Source: Bacteriovoracaceae bacterium (GTDB taxonomy: Bacteria; Bdellovibrionota; UBA1018). From it: 7,126 nucleotides of DNA. The notes under the pieces were generated by a model, which was given only the letters and a program-made list of their open reading frames with translations, was not told the DNA's origin and did not search any database. Both the position numbers and the translations under genes were made by a program. Of this stretch, positions 1 through 6,964 are shown one piece after another (position 1 is the stretch's first letter; each line of letters starts with the position of its first letter). The stretch lies in NCBI GenBank assembly GCA_023250795.1, contig JAHFAB010000096.1, forward strand, positions 1-7,126, given 5' to 3'.

Positions 1-72
1 GTGCCATTTGCTTGGGGAGTCCATAATTCAATCGAAAACAGACAAAAACTAAGAGATAATCTGCTCAGATGA
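1..72 (+). CDS. 3' end of an upstream gene (partial, unidentified)
   Basis: Frame 1 is open from the window edge to a TGA at 70-72, giving the last 23 residues of a protein that ends ...RQKLRDNLLR. The tail begins with a short hydrophobic/aromatic stretch (PFAWGV) and continues as a charged, probably helical end. The TGA overlaps the ATG of the next gene as ATGA (69-72). That arrangement is typical of translationally coupled genes and is the main reason to believe this open stretch is coding rather than chance. The tail is too short to assign a family and I do not recognise it. If real, it is the upstream member of the J-protein/ComM transcription unit. Confidence 0.55.
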   Translation: MPFAWGVHNSIENRQKLRDNLLR

Positions 73-497
73 GCCCAGAAATGCTTCAGAAATTTTTCTA
101 TCTTTCTCAACTCTTCATTGGAGTTTTATTCATTGGAACTTTATTTTTTCTCAAAGTACAATCGAAGAAATCCGGATTCAGAGTCCGGGAATCGGACTTA
201 CCAAGAAACCCAAACCCCTCAAATCCAGCTCATCGTTTAGCCAATTCCAAAATAAAGAACCCCCACACCCTCCTTCTCTCTGGCTTCAAAACGGGGGGGG
301 CACCCCATGAGATTCTAGGTGTAGCTCAAAATGCAAAAGAGCCTGAAATTCTCAAAGCTTATCGTAATATGATGAAAATCTATCACCCTGATCAGGTAGG
401 GCGTCCTGGCACGCGGGAGTGGCATGATGCACAGAAAATAGCTCGGGCCATTAACGAGGCAAAAGAAGCTTTAGTGAAAAAATTAAAAAATAATTAA
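69..497 (+). CDS. Membrane-anchored J-domain (DnaJ-like) protein
   Basis: This is a 142-residue protein with one hydrophobic helix at about residues 9-30. A basic stretch follows (KKSGFRVR, 33-40), then a Pro/Asn-rich linker (about 41-78) and a C-terminal J domain (about 79-137). The J domain shows helix I (HEILGV), helix II with the invariant HPD at 106-108, and helix III containing ARAINEAKEAL. Helix IV is short or absent. J domains stimulate ATP hydrolysis by Hsp70 (DnaK). By the positive-inside rule the domain should face the cytoplasm, so the protein probably recruits DnaK to a membrane site. There is no G/F-rich region, zinc finger or client-binding domain, so it is a class C (type III) J-protein and not DnaJ itself. 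The ATG at 69 overlaps the upstream stop. AAGAG at 51-55 is a weak, distant Shine-Dalgarno match; an in-frame ATG at 81 is an alternative start. A G8 run (293-300) lies just before the J domain. The client is unknown; the ComM-like neighbour is one candidate by position only. Confidence 0.88.
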   Translation: MSPEMLQKFFYLSQLFIGVLFIGTLFFLKVQSKKSGFRVRESDLPRNPNPSNPAHRLANSKIKNPHTLLLSGFKTGGAPHEILGVAQNAKEPEILKAYRNMMKIYHPDQVGRPGTREWHDAQKIARAINEAKEALVKKLKNN

Positions 498-530
498 ACT
501 TTGGCACAGTTTGTGAAGTCTTTTGGGGTT

Positions 531-2144
531 ATGAAAATAAAAACAAGGACTGTAAAAATAGCCGCACCCTTAAACTCTGACTCCACTCCCTCCCTCCAGT
601 GGATAGAAACCGCAAGCTCATTACAAATACCTAGCTTTCATATTGTGGGTTTACCAAGCCAGGAAGTCTCTGAATCAAGGGAGCGAGTTAAAGCCGCGAT
701 CGAAAGCTCTGGGCTCGAATTTCCCAGAAGAAGAGTGGTCATTAACTTATCCCCCGCGAACATAAAAAAACAAGGGACATCCTTAGATTTAGGAATTGCC
801 CTCTCTGTTTTAATCGCATCATTTTCTTCATCTTCACAAGAACCTCATCTCATGGTCGCAAGCGGAGAGCTGGGGCTAGATGGAACTGTTAAAAATACGG
901 GTCAAATTACGAGGACTCTTTACGCAACTCTCCACTCAGGAATTGAATTTCTTTTCTTGCCCACAGACGAAGTGGAAAATGCACGTCAAGCAATAGAACT
1001 AATCCGAAAATCTGGAGAAAACTTTTTTATCAAACCGCCTCTGCTGATTCCAGTTTCAACTCTCAGTGAGGCCTGGAAAATTTTAGTCGAATTTCAAAGC
1101 GGGAAATCCATCCAAATTCAAAAAAAAATTCCCAATCATCAAAAAGAACAAGAGATAACTACTCAACCCACCTATTCCTTATTACCCCTAACTCCTTCTC
1201 TTGAAAGAGTTTTGGGCATTGTTACAGCTGGAGATCATCATCTCTTTATTTTGGGACCAAGGGGAACTGGTAAAAGTCATGCTCTCGAATGGCTCATTGC
1301 CTTACAACAACCGCCTCATCCAAAAATAAAACTTCAACAAATCTTGCTCGCCGAACTCAATTTGCATAAGCAAGAAAAAACGTCTCTGCTTGACGCTCCC
1401 ATTCGCCGCAGAGTTGGGGTACAAGCACGTCCTGCTGCTCTGATTGGAAATGCATCATCTACACAAATTCGTCCCGGTGAGTTTTCTTTGGCTCATGGAG
1501 GGTTACTCATCGCTGATGAACTTCCAGAATGGGCACGTGATAGCCGAGAGGCACTGCGTGAACCGCTCGAAAGAGGTTTGATCACACTCACACGAACTCA
1601 TGGCTCATTTGAAATGCCGGCCCAGTTTACCCTAGTAGCCAATGGAAACTACTGCCCCTGTGGGGGATGGCCCTCAGAACTCCCCATTTCAAAGGAAGAG
1701 CTTAAGACAAAAAAAATAAGCCTTTGCAATTGTTCTTTCAAAATAAAAAAACAATACCTCTCGAAATTGTCAGGGCCTATTTTAGATCGTATTGATCTGG
1801 TCTTGAAACTCAGTGGCATTCCACACGGAGAAACCCAACCGTTAACAAATGATTCTATTTTAAAATTAAAATCTAAAATTTTAGAGACAAGACATCGACT
1901 GATCAAAAAATGGGGGGCAGTTTCAGGTCAACTCAGTGCGACTGCTTTGGAAGAAATTTTTATCAGTTTTCCAGTATTGCATTCTGAAAAAGTAATTTTA
2001 GAAACCACAAGTTACAGAAGCCGACACAAGATACTCAAAATCGCATTGACATTAGCAGCCTGGGATGGCCAAGATTTTCCCTCCTCTTCTCACTTGAGAG
2101 AAGCTGCTTATTACCGTCCAGAAATGTCGGGATTATCTATGTAA
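531..2144 (+). CDS. comM: ComM/YifB-family Mg-chelatase-like AAA+ ATPase
   Basis: This is a 537-residue YifB/ComM-family protein, slightly longer than the usual 500-510. The N-terminal ChlI-type domain (Lon-protease-like fold, about 1-185) carries FHIVGLP, SESRERVKAAIESSG, FPRRRVVINLSPA and LDLGIAL. A linker (about 186-222) leads to the AAA+ module: Walker A GPRGTGKS 242-249, RPGEFSLAHGG 314-324, Walker B with DE at 329-330, CPCG 375-378 with CNC 399-401 (the family's four-cysteine pattern), and LSGPILDRID 413-422. The C-terminal Mg_chelatase_C helical region has YRSRHKILKIA and a late YYRP. In Haemophilus and Vibrio, ComM is a hexameric helicase that promotes branch migration when transforming DNA is integrated. 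It is not a magnesium chelatase. The start is set at ATG 531 because the family begins close to this point. A TTG at 501 would add 10 unconserved residues and has no ribosome-binding site; GGGG just before ATG 531 is weak and close. The protein is divergent: the DVxGQ box and the PHH motif are not visible, and the Cys region is expanded. Confidence is high for the family, moderate for the role. Confidence 0.93.
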   Translation: MKIKTRTVKIAAPLNSDSTPSLQWIETASSLQIPSFHIVGLPSQEVSESRERVKAAIESSGLEFPRRRVVINLSPANIKKQGTSLDLGIALSVLIASFSSSSQEPHLMVASGELGLDGTVKNTGQITRTLYATLHSGIEFLFLPTDEVENARQAIELIRKSGENFFIKPPLLIPVSTLSEAWKILVEFQSGKSIQIQKKIPNHQKEQEITTQPTYSLLPLTPSLERVLGIVTAGDHHLFILGPRGTGKSHALEWLIALQQPPHPKIKLQQILLAELNLHKQEKTSLLDAPIRRRVGVQARPAALIGNASSTQIRPGEFSLAHGGLLIADELPEWARDSREALREPLERGLITLTRTHGSFEMPAQFTLVANGNYCPCGGWPSELPISKEELKTKKISLCNCSFKIKKQYLSKLSGPILDRIDLVLKLSGIPHGETQPLTNDSILKLKSKILETRHRLIKKWGAVSGQLSATALEEIFISFPVLHSEKVILETTSYRSRHKILKIALTLAAWDGQDFPSSSHLREAAYYRPEMSGLSM

Positions 2145-2175
2145 CTATATAATAATACACAACTTTATCTATTTG

Positions 2176-2205
2176 TTGACCTAAATAGTCATATTAATTT
2201 ATAAT
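2176..2205 (+). promoter_or_regulatory. Sigma70-type promoter for the lipoprotein gene
   Basis: TTGACC at 2176-2181 (five of six matches to the -35 consensus) is followed after 18 bases by a perfect TATAAT at 2200-2205. The surroundings are very A+T-rich. Transcription would begin near 2212-2213, giving a leader of about 20 bases before the ATG at 2233. It sits in the only sizeable gap on the plus strand (2145-2232) and points at the downstream gene. This suggests housekeeping-type expression independent of the comM unit. No operator-like inverted repeat was seen around it. Confidence 0.75.
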
Positions 2206-2223
2206 GGTGCATAGGTGTTTTTC

Positions 2224-2235
2224 GGGGGAAAAATG
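2224..2235 (+). promoter_or_regulatory. Ribosome-binding site and start codon of the lipoprotein gene
   Basis: A purine run GGGGGAAAA (2224-2232) directly precedes ATG 2233. An in-frame GTG at 2215 could extend the protein by six residues, but it lies only about 3 bases from the predicted transcription start. It would leave no room for a ribosome-binding site and would place this purine run inside the coding region. The ATG is therefore preferred. Confidence 0.6.
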
Positions 2236-3714
2236 CAAATTAAATCGGCCAATATAACTGTCAAGCTTATCTCTATTTTCGTGGTTTTAAGTGTAACACT
2301 AAGCTGCAGTAAGCATTTTACGAACACCGTCCCCACTAATGAAACTCCAGCAAAAATAACAAATAACGTTATACCAACGGACACAACCCCCACATCCTGT
2401 CATTTTTTAACGGGTGCAGAACTTCAGTTTTGCATTTCCTGTTTCCAAACTCTTGATGCACGTCGTTCGGATCCTTTAGTCTCCAATGACTTTATGGGAC
2501 TACTCAATCAGTGCATTGCTCAATCCCTAGACGCAGGGAAAGTTTGTATCCAAGGATGCCCTGTAGGAAAAACCCTAAACACCCAAACTTGTAGTTGTTT
2601 AGATTCTTTCTCTCCTATTCCCACTACAAGTCCCGGTGTTCAATCGGATCAAGCTCCACCCAACGTAAGAGTGACATGGCCCTATACACCCCCTTTGCAA
2701 ACCGAAAACACTCTCACCAGCTGCAAAGCCCTTGTGTCTCCAATCGAATTTCAAGTAACAAATCATGGGAATACTAATTTTGTTGATAATACTTATATTG
2801 TTGAAACAGATTCCAACTGCAATGAAAATGATCTAAACAGAGTTTTAATTCCTTCCGCTACTGGTTATGGGACACTCACTTCGTCGTTTAAAATCCAAAC
2901 TCAAAGTCTGGGAGAATACAAAGACCTCGTCTATTCGCTCACAAACCCAGGTCCATCTACAGCTTGGGTTCCAGCTCTACCAATGACGTCCGGAAAACTT
3001 CCTCCAACAGAACAAAATGTTCCCTTCGCAGGACCTTTTCCGGGCTCTCAAAATATCAGCAATCTCAGTCTCACTTTAGGGAATCAACCCCAAGGGCAAT
3101 ATCTACTCGCCTTCGAATACTATCTTTTTGATCCAAACAGTGCCTCGCTCGTGATAAAAGCCAATGAGAATGAAATTCTCAACGAAAATTTTTCTAACAT
3201 CGTTCCTCTAAACCCAGGCATTTCCCAAAGCTATCCCTATTTTCCAACTTTATTCAGAAGAAATTATTATTCAAATTTCACGCTCGTTCCTCCAGAAGTG
3301 ATTCGATGTCCAAATAAAAAAGGATTTCTCGGAAGACCTATAGAAAATCCTCCAGGTTGCGGAGTCGGACCTGGGTTTGCCGGTGCAGTTTCTGTTTATT
3401 CGATTCATAAGACTTTTGAACACAATGGGGGGCCATTATTAATAAATTTTTCAGCCCAAGCTTCAAGTCAAACTGCAATCTCATGGGGGGTTAATTTTTT
3501 AAAAATCACGAAAAGTCCGCTAATAAAAAAATGCTTTGTTAAATACCATTTCATGGACAGCAATCACCTGTCTTCACATTACGTTCTAAAATTTTATCTA
3601 AAAACAAAATGCCACTCTAACACAGGCGATGGGAACTCAACCGCTCACCCCGACCCGTCCTGTCTCTGTCATGCAGAGCTTGACACCAATGGAAGTGGAC
3701 GATTAGACTTTTAG
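2233..3714 (+). CDS. Cys-rich putative secreted lipoprotein, unknown function
   Basis: I do not recognise the family of this 493-residue protein. The N-terminus looks like a signal peptide: K4/K11 followed by the hydrophobic core LISIFVVLSVTLS and then C25. TLSC is a weak lipobox (Thr at -3, Leu at -2), so lipidation is likely but not certain. Residues 26-60 are Thr/Pro/Asn-rich and probably a flexible tether. Eight cysteines follow in 67 residues (56, 67, 70, 94, 105, 109, 120, 122). Eight more are spread as 164/196, 359/376, 434/460 and 477/479, so the mature chain has 16 besides C25, an even number that fits disulfides in an oxidising compartment. The middle (about 145-430) is Pro/Asn/Ser/Tyr-rich and probably beta-structured, with no catalytic motif seen. 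The C-terminus DTNGSGRLDF (484-493) resembles the first ten positions of an EF-hand loop. The gene has its own promoter and its 3' end overlaps the convergent MFS gene by 12 bases. A surface-exposed or periplasmic role is inferred only. Confidence 0.82.
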   Translation: MQIKSANITVKLISIFVVLSVTLSCSKHFTNTVPTNETPAKITNNVIPTDTTPTSCHFLTGAELQFCISCFQTLDARRSDPLVSNDFMGLLNQCIAQSLDAGKVCIQGCPVGKTLNTQTCSCLDSFSPIPTTSPGVQSDQAPPNVRVTWPYTPPLQTENTLTSCKALVSPIEFQVTNHGNTNFVDNTYIVETDSNCNENDLNRVLIPSATGYGTLTSSFKIQTQSLGEYKDLVYSLTNPGPSTAWVPALPMTSGKLPPTEQNVPFAGPFPGSQNISNLSLTLGNQPQGQYLLAFEYYLFDPNSASLVIKANENEILNENFSNIVPLNPGISQSYPYFPTLFRRNYYSNFTLVPPEVIRCPNKKGFLGRPIENPPGCGVGPGFAGAVSVYSIHKTFEHNGGPLLINFSAQASSQTAISWGVNFLKITKSPLIKKCFVKYHFMDSNHLSSHYVLKFYLKTKCHSNTGDGNSTAHPDPSCLCHAELDTNGSGRLDF

Positions 3715-4899
3715 GTCTTCTATTCTGTTTAAAAAAGAAATCCAAAGCGTAAAACAACCGAGTAAAGCAAAAATGGCTCCCATATAAAATGCAACTGATA
3801 CGCCGTATTTTTGGATCACCCAACCAAACATAAAACTCGCAGGAAATAATCCCACTCCCATTACAAAATGATAGAGTCCATAAGCTCTTCCACGATGTGA
3901 TCTGGGAACCAATGAAGCAATAAAGGCTTTCTCAGAAGGCTCAACAAAACCATAATAAATACCATAAAGCAGGAATAAACCGATCAGAACTTGAGTCGAA
4001 TGTGTGATCGAAAATCCATAATAGATCACAGCATACCAAATCCAACCCAAAGCAATCATTTTTCTAAACCCTGCTTTATCTGAAAAATGTCCACCATAAT
4101 AGTTGGCGATCATCTTAATGACATGATGCACAGACCAAAGCACGGCTATCCCACGGGCAGTAATCCCAGCCTGAGATAATCGAATCAATAAAAAAACATC
4201 ACTCGAATTTCCCAAAGTAAAAAGAAACACGGCCAGTAAAAACCACCTAAAATCCGCCTGAAACTCTCCGAACAATGCTCTAATCTCGAATTTGACAGTA
4301 TGGTGTGGATGATGAGGGTGGTCTTTTTCATGTACTCCAAAATATAAAAATAAAGCTGCCAAAAAAGCTGGAATAGCCGCTAATAAAAAAAGTTTTCGGT
4401 ATGTGGACCCAGGCAATAAAAGGTATCCAGCTGCTAATAAAGGTCCAATGACGGCCCCAGCATGATCCATTGCCCTATGAAAACCGAAAGCTTTCCCTCG
4501 AAACTTTTCATCAGTCACATCGGCTATCAGAGCATCCCTGGGAGCGCTCCTAATCCCTTTGCCAGCGCGATCTAAAAATCTAACTCCTAAAACTTCATGC
4601 CAATTTGAAGTAAACGCAATCAATGGTTTGACAAAACCCGCCAAACTATACCCAGCCATGACCCAAGGTTTTCTATGGAGCGTATGATCTGATAATATGC
4701 CAGAAAATATTTTTACTATTGCCGAAGTAGATTCCGCAATACCCTCTAATAGTCCAATGATTAAAGGACTTGCGCCCAAAATACTGGTCAAAAATATCGG
4801 CAATATTGGATAAATCATCTCACTAGAAATATCCGAGAAAAAACTCACGACCCCTAACGCAAAAACTGTATTTGATAAATTCTTAATGATTTTTTTCAT
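3703..4899 (-). CDS. MFS transporter with a His-rich central loop
   Basis: This 398-residue inner-membrane protein has about 12 hydrophobic segments, the normal size for a major facilitator superfamily carrier. The first half holds FFSDISSEMIYPILPIFL (20-37), a motif-A-like loop GILSDHTLHRKP (67-78), and DRAGKGIRSAPRDALIADV (110-128), a block typical of the MJ1317-like MFS group. A second motif-A-like loop, GGHFSDKAGFRK, is at 269-280. Such carriers usually export small molecules using an ion gradient; the substrate here cannot be read from the sequence. The central loop between halves holds six histidines in eleven residues (190-200), a possible metal-binding site. The start is ATG 4897-4899; an upstream in-frame stop rules out a longer form. 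GGGGAG (4916-4921) lies about 16 bases away, a weak ribosome-binding site, so coupling to the MacB-type gene 22 bases upstream is plausible. It is probably the last gene of the macA-macB operon as far as the window shows. Confidence 0.9.
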   Translation of the reverse strand: MKKIIKNLSNTVFALGVVSFFSDISSEMIYPILPIFLTSILGASPLIIGLLEGIAESTSAIVKIFSGILSDHTLHRKPWVMAGYSLAGFVKPLIAFTSNWHEVLGVRFLDRAGKGIRSAPRDALIADVTDEKFRGKAFGFHRAMDHAGAVIGPLLAAGYLLLPGSTYRKLFLLAAIPAFLAALFLYFGVHEKDHPHHPHHTVKFEIRALFGEFQADFRWFLLAVFLFTLGNSSDVFLLIRLSQAGITARGIAVLWSVHHVIKMIANYYGGHFSDKAGFRKMIALGWIWYAVIYYGFSITHSTQVLIGLFLLYGIYYGFVEPSEKAFIASLVPRSHRGRAYGLYHFVMGVGLFPASFMFGWVIQKYGVSVAFYMGAIFALLGCFTLWISFLNRIEDLKV

Positions 4900-4921
4900 A
4901 TTCGAGTGATCTAAACTCCCC

Positions 4922-6961
4922 TCATTCTGATCTCAATGCCTCTATCACCTGTAACTTTTCTGCTTTGAAAGCAGGGACCAACCCACTAATAACTCCAACG
5001 AGCAATATCGAAATAACAGATAGAACCACAGCTCCCCAATCTATCACCCACTCAAAATTTAGATGGGGAACAAACTTAGTTGCACCGTAAATCATAGTTT
5101 CATAGGAAACCCAACCAAAGACAAGTCCAAACATTCCAGCAAACCCACAAAGTATCACTGACTCTGCTAAAAATTGAACCCTGATGCTAAAATCAGTCGC
5201 TCCTAGAGCTTTACGTAATCCTATTTCTCGATAACGCTCAGAAACAGAAACAAGCATCATATTCATGATGCCAATCCCTCCCACTGTCAAAGAAATCAGA
5301 GCAATACTGGCTAACATTATCGTAAAAAGATTAAGAAAACGTTTCATTTGGGCGATTAAGACACTATCCGAATCCACCCTAAATCTACCCGATTTCCCGT
5401 AGATTTTCTCAAAATAGGCCTTTATACTTTTCCCTACTTTTTCTGCATCTGATCCATTCTGAACTTCCAAATAAAAATTTCGGATTTGTGAGTCCCAACT
5501 ATCTGCAACGGCCTGAAAAAAAGTATAGGGTATGAAAAGCTGTAAATTTGGCTTCATCCAATCTTGGTTACTTGCACGGTTTTTCAAAACTCCAATCACT
5601 TTGCAGCCAAAAGAGTTCTCATCATCTGAGACTTGAACAATATTATTGAGAGGCATAGAGTTTTGAAACAGTCTCTGCGCAATTTCATAACCAATGATAC
5701 AAACAGCCTCTCTATTTCGAATTTGAAACTGGCTAAATCTTTGCCCTATCAAGAGTTCTCTCTGAGTAATTTTGAGGGCTGTTTCGCTGACACCCAAAAC
5801 CCTTAGATCGGTATCAATTATTTTTCCTCCGTAACTCACGCGGCTATTCCACTTAAACAAGACTGGAGACATATAGGATATTTCTGGAAAAATCCTCTTC
5901 AGAGGAAGGACATCCCTTTCCCAGTTAAAATACCTAAAACTAACGCCCACTCGGTCTTTAGCCTTCAGCTCCCAATTCGTATGCCCATAAAAAAGGAGTG
6001 TATTGACACCCAAAGAAGCATAAGAATCTAAAATTTTCCTCTTAGTGAACTGACCAAGGGTGATCATAGAAATCAATGATCCAACCCCAATGGTAATGCC
6101 AAGCATCGTAAGAAAAGATCTCATTTTATTTTTTCTTAGATTTTCAAATGCAAGAGGAGCGAGCTTTACTCCCAAACTCAGGTATCTAAAAATCTGGTTT
6201 TTATTCGCTTGTTTTAATTTTTTCAACAAGTCACTTATATTGGACGAATGCGATGACAAGAGGTTAGTTGTGTGCTTTAGTTTTTCTTCACTCACTATCA
6301 CCCCATCACGGATTTGATAAACTTTTGAACATGATTTTGCTACTTCTGGATCATGTGTAATCAAAATCACTGTTTTACCCTGCTCATTAAGTTCTTTGAA
6401 TATTTTAAGAATCTCTTTAGAAGTTGTAGAATCTAAATTTCCAGTCGGTTCATCTGCCAAAATAATTTTGGGATCATTAATCAAAGCACGCGCCATTGCG
6501 ACTCTTTGTTGCTGTCCACCTGAAAGCTGATTCGGAAAATGATCAAGTCGGTCGGATAACCCCAAACGATCCGCCAATTGTATCGCTTTTGTCTTTAGAT
6601 TAATGTCACTCTGAAACTCACAAGGATATTGAGTCGGTAATAAAATATTTTCTAAAACATTGTTCTTAGGAAGCAAATGAAATTGTTGGAAAACAAAGCC
6701 AATATTTCGATTTCTAAAAATAGCTCTGCTGTCATCATTCAAAAGTGAAATATTACTACCATCTATCCACACCTCCCCATCCCGAAACTGAAGAAGACAA
6801 CCAATCAGATATAAGAGAGTAGACTTTCCAGACCCAGAAGGACCTTGGATCGCCACAGATTCTCCATCTCCTACTTCTAAGCTAAAGTTACGCAAGATAG
6901 GAATTTTAATTCCATCTAATTCATATGAAAAAGAAAGATTTTTTACCTTTAAAAGAGACAT
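4922..6961 (-). CDS. macB: MacB-type ABC exporter, fused ATPase and permease
   Basis: This 679-residue protein joins an ATPase domain to an FtsX-like permease in MacB order and near MacB length (about 650). The ATPase (about 1-225) has Walker A GPSGSGKST 40-48, Q-loop FQQ 91-93, signature LSGGQQQR 146-153, Walker B ILADE ending at E171, and the switch His in THD at 202-204. A Ser/Lys-rich linker (about 226-262) leads to membrane helix 1 (about 282-304), a large periplasmic domain (about 305-540), and helices 2-4 (about 545-570, 600-625, 643-665). The cytoplasmic coupling segment SERYREIGLRKALGA (574-588) is conserved. MacB dimers act as mechanotransmitters: with a MacA adaptor and a TolC channel they drive export of substrates such as macrolides, peptides or lipoprotein-like molecules from the periplasm. 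The adaptor gene ends 3 bases upstream, which supports the assignment. No strong ribosome-binding site is visible, so reinitiation after the adaptor gene is likely. The name reflects the family; the substrate is unknown. Confidence 0.93.
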   Translation of the reverse strand: MSLLKVKNLSFSYELDGIKIPILRNFSLEVGDGESVAIQGPSGSGKSTLLYLIGCLLQFRDGEVWIDGSNISLLNDDSRAIFRNRNIGFVFQQFHLLPKNNVLENILLPTQYPCEFQSDINLKTKAIQLADRLGLSDRLDHFPNQLSGGQQQRVAMARALINDPKIILADEPTGNLDSTTSKEILKIFKELNEQGKTVILITHDPEVAKSCSKVYQIRDGVIVSEEKLKHTTNLLSSHSSNISDLLKKLKQANKNQIFRYLSLGVKLAPLAFENLRKNKMRSFLTMLGITIGVGSLISMITLGQFTKRKILDSYASLGVNTLLFYGHTNWELKAKDRVGVSFRYFNWERDVLPLKRIFPEISYMSPVLFKWNSRVSYGGKIIDTDLRVLGVSETALKITQRELLIGQRFSQFQIRNREAVCIIGYEIAQRLFQNSMPLNNIVQVSDDENSFGCKVIGVLKNRASNQDWMKPNLQLFIPYTFFQAVADSWDSQIRNFYLEVQNGSDAEKVGKSIKAYFEKIYGKSGRFRVDSDSVLIAQMKRFLNLFTIMLASIALISLTVGGIGIMNMMLVSVSERYREIGLRKALGATDFSIRVQFLAESVILCGFAGMFGLVFGWVSYETMIYGATKFVPHLNFEWVIDWGAVVLSVISILLVGVISGLVPAFKAEKLQVIEALRSE

Positions 6962-6964
6962 ATT

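Noticed and set aside
501..530. TTG start at 501 for the ComM-like gene
   Set aside because: It adds ten residues not expected for the family and has no ribosome-binding site; the ATG at 531 matches the usual family N-terminus.
1649..1906. Minus-strand open frame of 85 codons inside the ComM-like gene
   Set aside because: It is antisense to conserved AAA+ motifs and shows no domain or ribosome-binding site.
531..2144. Magnesium chelatase subunit for pigment synthesis
   Set aside because: The ChlI-type N-domain plus the CPCG/CNC pattern and length are those of YifB/ComM, and no tetrapyrrole genes are nearby.
2145..2200. Rho-independent terminator after the ComM-like gene
   Set aside because: The stretch is A+T-rich but holds no G+C-rich hairpin followed by a T run.
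2215..2232. GTG start at 2215 for the lipoprotein
   Set aside because: It lies about 3 bases from the predicted transcription start, leaving no ribosome-binding site, and the ATG at 2233 is preceded by a good purine run.
2199..2393. Minus-strand open frame of 64 codons over the promoter and signal peptide of the lipoprotein
   Set aside because: Its hydrophobic character mirrors the antisense of the signal peptide, and it has no separate support.
2595..2777. Plus-strand open frame of 60 codons inside the lipoprotein gene
   Set aside because: It is in another frame of a well-supported gene, with Ser/Arg-rich composition and no motif.
3617..3823. Minus-strand open frame of 68 codons at the convergent junction
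   Set aside because: It overlaps the MFS C-terminus in a different frame and the lipoprotein 3' end, with no coding signature.
6060..6317. Plus-strand open frame of 85 codons inside the MacB-type gene
   Set aside because: It is antisense to the linker and first membrane helix; its hydrophobic content is explained by the opposite strand.
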